Part shown: piece by piece, positions 33,181 to 44,156 of the stretch | Position numbering within the stretch: the first letter of the stretch is position 1 | Layout: the number at the start of each line of letters is the position of its first letter | Assembly (NCBI GenBank): GCA_026874595.1 | Contig: CM049317.1 | Location: forward strand, 1,419,108 to 1,483,107 | Direction: 5' to 3' | DNA length: 64,000 nucleotides | DNA from: Sipunculus nudus | Taxonomy: Eukaryota > Annelida > Sipuncula > Golfingiida > Sipunculidae | Notes under the pieces: generated by a model | Told to the model about the DNA's origin: nothing | Databases searched by the model: none | What the model saw: the letters and a program-made list of their open reading frames with translations, nothing else | Program-made: the position numbers and the translations under genes

Positions 33181-33993
33181 TATGTTGCCTTTTATCACAA
33201 TTAGATTCAGGTAATTAAATGTTTTTTATTACATCACGACATCCTGCTTGATAACTTCCCCTTGTGTACTTGTTCGCCTTTTGCATTTATATCAGGTCAA
33301 GTCGGTTCTCAAGTCTCATCGTTTGACTGACATCTCAAAAGGCAAAGAGATTATCAATCTTACATTAAGCTTGTACTTTTGTTTCGCTGATGACATGTGC
33401 TGCCACCTACCGGGTACTCTCGAATTAGTAATAATTCATTGCACACGGTGCTTCATTTCTTGCATGGCCAAAGTATATCCCGCTACATTATTAACATTAG
33501 GCAACGGCAGAGCCACAGACGCTCATAACAGGGATGGTTTTTTTTTTATTAAAAGACATGTTTCATTCTAGAATAATTAAGCAAATTCCTGTTTAAAATA
33601 TCACTTGTGGAATTTACTGTACAGGTTTGAAAAAAGGCCCCTTTACTTTTGATTTATTTGTTTGATGTTTTGATTTGCAGCATTCAAAAAAAAAAAAAAA
33701 AAAAACATTCGTACTACTTTAATGACCTAAAGGTGAGGAATCAATAACTACTAAAGATGCGGCACTGTAATGTCTGTGTTATCACGGTTTTTGTCTGTGT
33801 TATACCGGTATATCTGGCCGTCAGTGCACTATAATCCATCTTGCCACACCTCCCTCACATGTATACAATACCTCATCTGTATTTCTCCTGAGGATGCTTC
33901 ATGTGTATAATTTTGACATCTTGTTACGAATGTCTCTGCAGTTGTTTTGAGCAAATGTTCCCCACTTTATTCTCCAGAATATGCTATGCACAG

Positions 33994-34033
<40 letters not shown>

Positions 34034-35965
34034 GATCTATTTGTGCTTGCCAGTCATTTCTTTCATGTTGTGTTTTGTGAAACGTTTCAATGAATATAAC
34101 TAAAATTAGTTAACTTAGACGCTTGCTTTCATAAAGCCCAAGCCACATCACTTCAACGAGCCCCTGCCGTGTTTTTTTTTTTTGGCTACAAAGTGGACTA
34201 CGGGCGAGCTTCGGCCGGACATTATTTATTCGGACGAGCCTCGTCAGTATGTAAAAAGGTTGTTGGGTACCTCTTCGCGCTTTAGCACGGAGTTAAGGAG
34301 CGTCGAGAACTCGATGGAAGTTCGTCGAAAATGTTGCTCTGTAGCAGTTCGAAAAGAGATCGCCGGGGCCTCCAGCGAGCATCGCTAAAGGACCTTTGGG
34401 ATCGTCCGAATTTTCCAGTCGCGCTAACTCAGCTAGGACACCGCTGACAGGTCCAAACTGGTGGGCGAGTTAAAGAGCGTCGGGCGAGATCCGAAGGATG
34501 AGTGGGAGAAGCCCGGACATGCTTCCAACGACGTCCTGACGGACTCTTCACGTTTCATGTGCAGAAAATCTTTCTATACGACGTTTCGTTACATATTACA
34601 ATGGACACCATTAATCTTAAAACTACAACCTTTTCGGACAACATATCACCTTTAAATATTTATCATGTTACTTATCATTACTTTTCAGTATCATTATGAA
34701 TTAACCTTACCAACAGTTACATTTTTATGGGGCATTAACCAGATCTGCAAAGATGATTTAAGAATTTCATTACCAATACATACGACTAGAGATCTCATTA
34801 ACTTTACCAACCCCAATGAACGTTCGGTTTGCCATAAAAAGCATGGCGAAGGTAACGCTGATGATCAACATAGAGTGGGTATTACGTATCAGTGTGCCGA
34901 TTCACGTTTTCATTCGGTAGACAGTAATCTCCTATATCATGATTATCAGGTTTCCGGCTGTAGAGTGTGCAGTACCTTTACAGCGTACGCCTCACTATTA
35001 ACAGTCCAACAAATGCAACCGTAAATACACATTCCCTAAGCTGGTAATTAAGCGTATGCTTTGGGCGTAATACATGTCATACGCGGGAACGCACTGCAAC
35101 GACCATGTTGCCTCAACTAAGGTGGTTAAAAGGTAGCTTTAATATTAGGTTACGAGAGATGAATTAACACAAAAAAATACATATGAACTTACAGTCCGTT
35201 TTGAAATCGTCTCTGTGATAATGGGCCAATTGCTGGATCCCATACAAGTTTGGTATAATTAAGTAACAGGTGATACATGCTCATGCGGCCATACATTTAC
35301 CAAACATGCAGGCGAACATTCCCATATTATCAGTTAAAACTGATATTTTTTTTTCACGCAAAGGTTAGGTGCTATTAGAAACGTCGCTAAGGACTCGACT
35401 GGTTGACGTTTAGTGACGATATACCTTTAGGTTATGAGGCACTGTCAACAATGACGAAAGTAGTTGCATCCACACAGACCCTGTCAGTGTGGCCCTCCAT
35501 ACAACATGCAGAGGCACTTGGACGCTGATCGGAGACTTTCTATTGTAAGAGGGCCGATTATCTCCACTACATTAAGGCTCCAGTTGAGTAACTTATATTC
35601 ATTCGTGGCCGTGATACTTCATTACGCTTTCCTTTTCAAACAGAGTCATATGTGCTAGTAACCTTGTGTCCATTTTGCAGCTACATTATTTAACGAAGGG
35701 TCATCTTTAATGCAATATACGGTTGAAATAGTATGTTCACTTGAATCGTTCTTAGTGTAATCCGTTAAAGGTAAAAAGATAGAGGGTTTATTATGGCTGT
35801 CTGTTATCACCGACAATGTCAGGTTCATCTGACTTTAATCTGTGACGTCCAGGTCTTTGGGCCTGTTTATACTAGTAGCTTGTCTCTGTTCCCTGTGGAT
35901 CATACGACAAAGCAGTCACACACGACGCTAAAAGTTTATTTTATCTACATTTGCCTACCGCCCAT
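33181..35965. other. Unassigned stretch with simple repeats and a GC-rich island
   Basis: It holds a poly-A tract (33687-33706), a CT microsatellite (33992-34030), and a GC-richer block at about 34180-34560. The open frames in that block (34182-34388, 34461-34655) have many charged residues but no domain I recognise. No splice model could be built. Confidence 0.45.
33992..34030. repeat. (CT)n microsatellite
   Basis: Uninterrupted CT dinucleotide run. Confidence 0.95.
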
Positions 35966-35969
35966 ATTT

Positions 35970-36112
35970 GAATAGTACCCATTCACCCTCACTGCTGGGT
36001 GAAGAGAGCGCAACCATGTGGTGATGACTTGGCTTGACTCTTAGAGTGGAAAGAGGTCAGATCGGGAGCAAACCCACATTCTTGCAGTCCAACGTCTATG
36101 AATGAATCATCT
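35970..36112 (-). mobile_element. tRNA-derived SINE, candidate
   Basis: Read on the minus strand, 36112 downward contains GACGTTGGACTGCAAGAATG, then GTGGGTTTGCTCCCGATC. This resembles the anticodon-arm to T-arm part of a tRNA with a B-box-like GGTTTGCTCC. The body runs on through TTGCGCTCTCTTCACCCAGC and GTGAGGGTGAATGGGTACT. The A box is poorly conserved and no tail repeat is certain. Confidence 0.5.
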
Positions 36113-36266
36113 ATTTTTTGAGTTTTTGAGAGGAACTCTAAATCCAATGGTTTCTTTTAATGATAAATAAGGCACGGTGATTTCACAAGCAGTAGCAGGC
36201 TATATGGTTAAGGTATCCAACAGCAGAGAGGTATACGGCAAATGCCGCTCTAATGGAAAGTAGTAG

Positions 36267-37440
36267 GTGGGTTAAGTGACTTTTGACTTCATTTCATGAT
36301 GCAAAGGTCCCCTTTGGCACAAAAGTACCTTAGGGTCATAGGAATAAATTTATCCAAAGACACAAGTTAGATCTCCCTTAGTATGTAAAATATATGCAAA
36401 TTATTCAAAATGGCCGCCGAAAATACTCCAAACCCCATATGCTTGCTGCTGTTACAGCTATAATGACAAATGTTGTGTCAAAATATACATTTTCTTGGTC
36501 AAGGAATCCAATGAAATAGGTTTCCAGATTGAGAAAACAATAGTTTTCTCCTTAACATGAAAATCTGGGGTAAATGGGCACATTTAATAAAATATAAATG
36601 ATTTTCTTCCATCATGGTAACCTGAGACACTTGAGACATCTATGTCCTTGGCATTTGGGAGGTATTAAACAGTTGTGAATAGACCATGAAGACGCGTCTA
36701 ACTGAACACAATCCTCAGTCGACATACATAGAGCATGAAACCACAGGAAATTTAAAGCATTAACTAGAGAATTACTGGTACGTGGCACTTACTTAATCTG
36801 AGTTTAGGCAGTACAGCAAGACCATGGTATTACAAGGACAGATATACAGTTTTTTTTTTCTTTTTTTTAAGAATCACCCAATGAAATACCCACATTCTTG
36901 CTCTATCACCGATCAAATACCCACACACGATGCTCTTTTACTAGCAAATATACATAAGGCCTTGGTTGTGGTTTTTTACGCATGTACTGTTATTTCATTT
37001 ATATACATTATCTGGGTAATACGGCATAAACTGACCCTTCTGGACCTCACAACATGCATGGGATTTACTTGGCAAAAGCAGAGTACCAGTACACACAGGA
37101 ATGGGAAGACATTCCTGTAACAAAACCCAATAATGTTGCCAACTGTAGTTTCTTCCCAGTATCTAACATTTTGATTCAACAGAATATTTTGTTTGAGACA
37201 CATATTATCTATCTCATGATGGTCAACCCTTAATAGTTGATCAAAACCAAAAGCACAAAAGCCAACAGTCATTGACACTCTTGGTTTTTATGCTTCTCCA
37301 GTTAGTTATTGGGTTTTATAGGGAAATACACGTATCCTGAAAGGTGTGTTCGTATTTCTATTTTTACAAGTAACGTCAGGTAACTGAAGGAATTAGATGT
37401 GTTATGTTTTATTGTGGATTAAATGATTGTTGAAGTAATG
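36267..37440. repeat. Left arm of a ~1.2-kb inverted repeat
   Basis: Reverse-complementary to 39815-41003 nearly end to end. Matching landmarks include GACTTCATTTCATGATGCAAAG, TCACCCAATGAAATACCCAC, GCAAATATACATAAGGCC and GAAGGAATTAGATGT. Arms differ by scattered substitutions and small indels. The frame 36824-37120 and its mirror in the other arm encode similar peptides only because the DNA is duplicated; neither looks like a gene. Confidence 0.9.
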
Positions 37441-39814
37441 AACTAAAAGTATTCATCCTACCTTAAAATTATGGGGAAAGTATGCAAATTTCAATAAATT
37501 TTAGTGTCATCATGAAAACTTTTAATATCTTTGATTGGTTTTGTATTATATTCCTTTATAAGTTCTTGTTTATTATCCTTATATAGACAGGGGAGCATTT
37601 AATACCAGTGTATATGTACCCGATGTGTGCGATTCACTGCATACAGAGCATAAAACCACAACAAAGTGATAAACATATTTGTATTACGTGGAGAAATAAT
37701 TAAGCTGCATGCTATTCGAATAATATATAATTATGCTTATGATCAGATATAATTTAATTGAACGTAAGAACACACTTCCATAGTCTTGCTTCCGTAAGTT
37801 TTCAAATTTACTGCCATGTTCTGGAATACAATATCTCTTTAATACCCCTTAAAACATACGTTTTGCACGGCTTACATAGGTTTCACTCTGTCACAGACGG
37901 AGTACACAGAGGTATTGGCAGCTGTACACAGTGGACATGAGAATTTCTTTATTGCCAACAAAAGATTATCGTCTGCTTGAGCTTCAATGCACAACTTTCA
38001 GGTCTTGTGCGATATAATCATCACATAATCAATTTAAGATGTGCATTTGATAATCAGAGTTGTCACAGGACAGTCACAAATTGATAAACTTGGCCAAACA
38101 TTGCTTGTTTACAGATCTAGTCAAACTGCATTTGAGAATGTGTGTATACTTCTGAAGCCAAATCCTCAAACATCTATCTTTTAGATTGGAGTGATTCCTG
38201 GACTTTGGTGTTTATTAATATTTATAATGAACTTAATAGCCGCCTGATATCTGTTGAAATTCTAACGAGTAAGCACAACATGTATTACAATCTTAGAAAT
38301 CTCCCTAAAAACCCAAATGTGACCTGGTATGGCCCTACTTGCCAAATTCATCTGCAGAATATCGGCAGGTGACCCTGAAAAACTTAGGAGCATTGCACTT
38401 CAATTAAAACTAATGGATTGTGTGCATAGGAATTATCACATGGTGGTACCACAGCATAAATTAAAGAAAACCTATATCTTGCTTCATAGGTTAAATAAAA
38501 TGTCCAGTACTGTTTATGTTTTAGGCCCTTCGAATTTTAAGTGACATTTGTGGCGTGTCTTGCTGACGTCAAAGCAGTTTGAGCCCCCTTTTCAGGTTAG
38601 TTGTGACCAACTGTTAAAGTATAACATACACATTTTATTAAATTTTTATGAGCAAGAATTAGTTTTTTTGAAAAAAAAAACCAGATTATTTGTTTGATTG
38701 GAAATGTGTGAGAATTTGCTGAAGAGGTCAGAGACAAGTAACATGACGGGCGCTGCTGCTGTTTATCAACGTGGCCCATGCCTGAAAGGGTTATACATAG
38801 TAACATAAAGCTGCTGGTGCGACATGACTGAATGGGATTTGCTAAATAAGTTCATCAGAGATTACCTAACTTTGGAGAATCATTGACAAATGGTCAGCTT
38901 TACAACCCTAAAAATATTTGTTTTCCACTGATGGAACCTAAAGGGTTATTTTCTTGGTGTAAGCCCTGACACTTGTATACTCCCAGGTACTGATAACCTA
39001 ATTTCCTAGGTCTGTTCGGGGTATTGTTAAGGTTAAATGACATATTATTCACACTTATGCATTACCGCGACTTGTGCATATCTAGGTTTAAGATGTATTT
39101 TCATTGCATGATGTAAGTAAATTAGTGTCTTAATCTCTTTATATGACAAAGGACACTACCAATTTTCTATACCACTTCAATTTGGATCTTACTGAGAAGA
39201 AAATTATTTACTTCCCCATGGACATTGGACACCAGGAACATATGTGGACCAAGAGGTGACTGGATCCTCAGGGAGTACATGTGAGATCCTTTTGCCCAAA
39301 GATTATAGCTGATTTTTGGCAACGGAAAGAAATGTCTTTGGACGCAATGTTTAAATAAAGAGCTAATCACTGAGAACATGGAACATAGGAGTCGAGTGGT
39401 AATAGACTTTGATCTCTGTGCTGGCTATACCCAGTTTCAATTCCCGGGAAAGCTATGAGAATAGATGACAGTGACCCTTTCCAGGTCAGTAGTTTCTCTG
39501 AGTCCATGTAAAGTGATAAAGTTACAATTTATCAAATTCTAAACTTTATTGAATTACATTTAGACATTACATTCAACACTTTCTGCTTATCTGTTATGAC
39601 TAGTGTAAAAGGTTATATTGCACGGAAGTGAGAGGTAATTAAAGCCTGTTAGGCGGACTTGGCATCACGCCTTCTTGCTGTGCTTATACTTCGGTTGCAA
39701 GTTTATTATTGCATCATTAACATGCTGATGATCGGTGGCATTATTGCAGTTTTTGTGAACAATACTGGATTCATTGATATAACCTGCACCACATCCTGAA
39801 CAATCAGCACTGCC
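37441..39814. other. Spacer between the inverted repeats
   Basis: About 2.4 kb, AT-rich, without recognised coding sequence or transposase motif. A weak tRNA-like B-box (GTTTCAATTCCCGGG) at about 39431 was not strong enough to call. Confidence 0.5.
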
Positions 39815-41003
39815 ACCATTACTTCAACAATCATTTCACCCACAACTAAAATATAAGACATCTAATTCCTTCAGTTCCCTAACATTACTTGTAAAAAATA
39901 GAAATGAGAACAAAGTTTTTAGGATATTTCACTATAAAACCCTAAACTTATTGGCGAAGCATAAACACCAAGAATATCAAGAACTGATGGCTTTTTAGTT
40001 TTCAGCATTGATCATTTACTATTATGGGTTGGCCATCATGGGATAGATCATGAGATAGATAAGATATATTTCAAGCAATATATTCTGTCGAATCAAAATT
40101 TTAGAATCTGGGAAGGAACCACAATTGGCAACTTTATTGTGTTCTCCTACAGGAATGTCTACCCATTCCTGTGTGTACCGGTACTCTGGTTTTATATATA
40201 TCTCATGCATGCTGTACTTTCGAGAAAGGTCATTTTATGCCGTATTACCCAGATAATGTATATAAATGAAATAACAGTACATGCGGAAAAACCACAACCA
40301 AGGCCTTATGTATATTTGCTAGTAGTAGAGGATCCTGTGTGGGTATTTGATCGGTGATAGAGCAAGAATGTGGGTATTTCATTGGGTGATTTTTAAAAAA
40401 AAAGAAAAAACTGTATATCTGTCCTTGTAATACCATGGTCTTGCTGTACTGCCTAAACTCAGATTAATTAAGTGCCACGTACCAGTAATTCTCTAGTTAA
40501 TGCTTTAAATTTCCTGTGGTTTCATGCTCTATGTATGTCGACTGAGGATTGTGTTCAGTTAGACGCGGCTTCATGGTCTATTCACAACTGTTTAATACCT
40601 CCCAAATGCCAAGGACATAGATGTCTCAAGTGTCTCAGGTTACCCTGATGGAAGAAAATCATTGATATTTTATGAAATGTGCCCATTTTACCCCAGATTT
40701 TCATGTTAAGGAGAAAACTATTGTTTTCTCAATCTGGAAACCTATTTCATTGGATTCCTTGACCAAGAAAATGTATATTTTGACACAAAATTTGTCATTA
40801 TAGCTGTAACAGCAGCAAGCATATGGGTTTGGAGTATTTTCGGCGGCCATTTTGAATAATTTGCATATATTTCACATACTAAGGGAGATCTAACTTGTGT
40901 CTTTTGATAAATTTAATCCTATGACCCTAAGGTACTTTTATGCCAAAGGGGACCTTTGCATCATGAAATGAAGTCAACAGCCTATTTTATGCACTTAACT
41001 CAC
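39815..41003. repeat. Right arm of a ~1.2-kb inverted repeat
   Basis: Mirror of 36267-37440. It ends about 420 bases before the start codon of the plus-strand lectin gene, so it may overlap that gene's upstream region. Confidence 0.9.
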
Positions 41004-41426
41004 CCACTAAAGCAGTGTAAGCCCGTTGTGTCTGTAAATGCTTTCGAAAATTAAAAAAAATAAGATCTGCCGCACTTCATGGAGCATATGACAACACGCA
41101 TTATTGTTAAATATTGCTTTGTCGGTTTCCACAAATGACCATTTTAGAGACTGCAGGTAATACACAGTTTTCAGAAAGCCTTTGTTCCTCCATATTGTAA
41201 ATTATTCAAATTCAGACCTTTAATTGCTTTTAACACACATGCTATCTGGTCATAAATGCCGCACAGCAGAGATCGAGGCACTGGTCCCTAAAGGCTAGAG
41301 TTCGCCAGGACATCAATAATAACAATGGTTTCTGTCAAGACGATATTGCGCTAGGTTAAATAAAAACGTTTATATGATACTGTATTGTAAGAGGCGACAC
41401 GAGAATGTGATAACGCTCACAACGAA

Positions 41427-41487
41427 ATGGATAAAATGGTCACAGCTACTGCTGTGTTAATAATTGCGTTTCTGATCTCCACGACAT
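41427..41487 (+). CDS. Lectin exon 1: start and signal peptide
   Basis: ATG at 41427. The frame MDKMVTATAVLIIAFLISTT is a textbook signal peptide and ends at a perfect donor GTAAGT, phase 1. Confidence 0.85.
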
Positions 41488-44094
41488 GTAAGTAAACATA
41501 AAAATGTTAAAACTTGTGATGTTTTAAAGAAATCAAAATGAAATCCAACGTTAGGTGTTGAGCATAAGTAGCATGAACTATAGGTGTCTCAAGACTTGTG
41601 ATATAGGAATATCATACAAACATCAATGTCATTTATTGCCTCTTTGATTATTTTAGTAATTGAGTTGAATTCCATCTCATACCCCTCAATAACCAGCTAA
41701 ATCACAGAGATAAACCATAGGAGAAAACAACTCTTAGTTTTATGTCATCCACAGGAAGTAAAGATGTATTTCAAGATTTCATATTTGTATCACATTTTGC
41801 ACAGGCATTTACGATATTTTGCTGTCACAGTACTCTTCCTGTGACATGTTGCTCTGATAAAATCTCACGCTAGTCGACTGACGCGGTATTCCTTCTGTGT
41901 CACAGTGCTTTAGGCCTCACGCTAGTTGCCTGTCACGGTAATTCCTCTGTCACGTTGCTCTGATAAAATTTCACGCTAGTGACTGTCACGGTACTCCTGT
42001 GTCACGGTGTTCTGATAAAATCTCACGCTAGTTGACTGTCACGGTACTCCTGTGTCATAGTCCTCTGATAAAATCTCACGCTAGTTGACTGCCACGGTAC
42101 TCCTGTGTCATAGTGCTCTGATAAAATCTCATTCATGTGACTGTCACGGTACTCCTGTGTCACGATGCTCTGATAAATTCTCACGCTAGTTGACAGTCAC
42201 GGTACTCCTCCTGTGTCATGGTGCTCTGATAAAATCTAACGCTAATGACTGTCACGATACTCCTGTGTCACGGTGCTCTGATAAAGTCTCACGGTACTTG
42301 ACTGTCACGGTACTCCTGTGTCATGGTGCTCTGATAAATTCTCACGCTTGTTGACTGTCACGGTACTGCTGTGTCATGGTGCTCTGATAAATTCTCACGC
42401 TAGTTGACTGTGACGGTACTCCTGTGCCATAGTGCTCTGATAAAGTCTCACGCTAGTTGACTGTCACGGTACTCCTCCTGTGCCATAGTGCTCTGATAAA
42501 ATCCATATATATATATATATATAAATGTCTGTTTTATCCCAATTTTGACTACCCTCCACGCCTGTCATCCCCCTCCCCCCCCCCCCCCTGTGAGTCATCC
42601 CCCCCCCCCACCCTTGAAGATAAATTGACGCCACTGCTCCTGTGTCATGGTGCTCTGATAAAATCTCACGCTAGTTGACTGACACGGTACTCCTGTGCCA
42701 TGGTGCTCTGATAAACTCTCACGCTAGTTGACTGTCACGGTACTCCTGTGTCATGGTGCTCTGATAAACTCTCACGCTAGTTGACTGTCACGGTACTCCT
42801 GTGTCATAGTGCTCTGATAAAATCTCACGCTAGTTAACTGTCACGGTACTCCTGTGGGATGGTGCTCTGATAAATTCTCACGCTAGTTGACTGTCACGGT
42901 ACTCCTGTGTCATAGTACTCTGATAAAATCTCATTCATGTGACTGTCACGGTACTCCTGTGTCACGGTGCTCTGATAAATTCTCACGCTAGTTGACTGTC
43001 ACGGTACTCCTGTGTCATAGTGCTCTGATAAAATCTCATTCATGTGACTGTCACGGTACTCCTGTGTCACGGTGCTCTGATAAATTCTCACGCTAGTTGA
43101 CTGTCACGGTACTCCTGTGTCATAGTGCTCTGATAAAATCTCATTCATGTGACTGTCACGGTACTCCTGTGTCACGGTGCTCTGATAAATTCTCACGCTA
43201 GTTGACTGTCACGGTACTCCTCCTGTGTCATGGTGCTCTGATAAAATCTAACGCTAGTGACTGTCACGGTACTCCTGTGTCACGGTGCTCTGATAAATTC
43301 TCACGCTAGTTGACTGTCACGGTACTCCTCCTGTGTCATGGTGCTCTGATAAAATCTAACGCTAATGACTGTCACGGTACTCCTGTGTCACGATGCTCTG
43401 ATAAATTCTCATGCTAGTTGACTGTCACGGTACTCCTCCTGTGTCATGGTGCTCTGATAAAAACTAACGCTAATGACTGTCACGATACTCCTGTGTCACG
43501 GTGCTCTGATAAAGTCTCACGCTAGTTGACTGTCACGGTACTCCTGTGTCATAGTGCTCTGATAAAATCTCATTCATGTGACTGTCACGGTACTCCTGTG
43601 TCACGGTGCTGTGATAAATTCTCACGCTAGTTGACTGTCACGGTACTCCTGTGTCATAGTGCTCTGATAAAATCTCATTCATGTGACTGTCACGGTACTC
43701 CTGTGTCACGGTGCTCTGATAAATTCTCACGCTAGTTGACTGTCACGGTACTCCTCCTGTGTCATGGTGCTCTGATAAAATCTAACGCTAGTGACTGTCA
43801 CGGTACTCCGGTGCAGGGGCGTCAATATAGGGGGTGGGGGGATGGGGGGTAAATACCCCCCCCCCCCCCCCACTTTTTGGCATGGGGGATGGTCAATGTA
43901 ATCATCCCTCCCCCCCCCCCCACTATTCAGGAAATATTTGATATATTTCAAATAAAATATATTAATAAATGGACTTTTGTTCCATTAATGAGTTTACTAT
44001 GAAATATTTATATCTAAATGGTTTAGAATTAACATATACCTTATTATTTCAAATCGTATACTTAATTGATATACAATTATTAAGTGTCACACAG

Positions 44095-44156
<62 letters not shown>

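Noticed and set aside
33248-33571. 107-codon plus-strand open frame
   Set aside because: No recognisable domain, no splice or promoter context, and it ends in a homopolymer-encoded FFFI stretch.
36824-37120. 98-codon plus frame with a near-identical minus frame at 40245-40436, which looks like a conserved gene pair
   Set aside because: The similarity is explained by the 1.2-kb inverted DNA repeat. Frames break at indels in one arm and no domain is present.
39385-39460. tRNA-like GTTTCAATTCCCGGG with an upstream GAGTGGTAATAGAC
   Set aside because: Stems do not pair well and the A box is too weak to call a tRNA or SINE.
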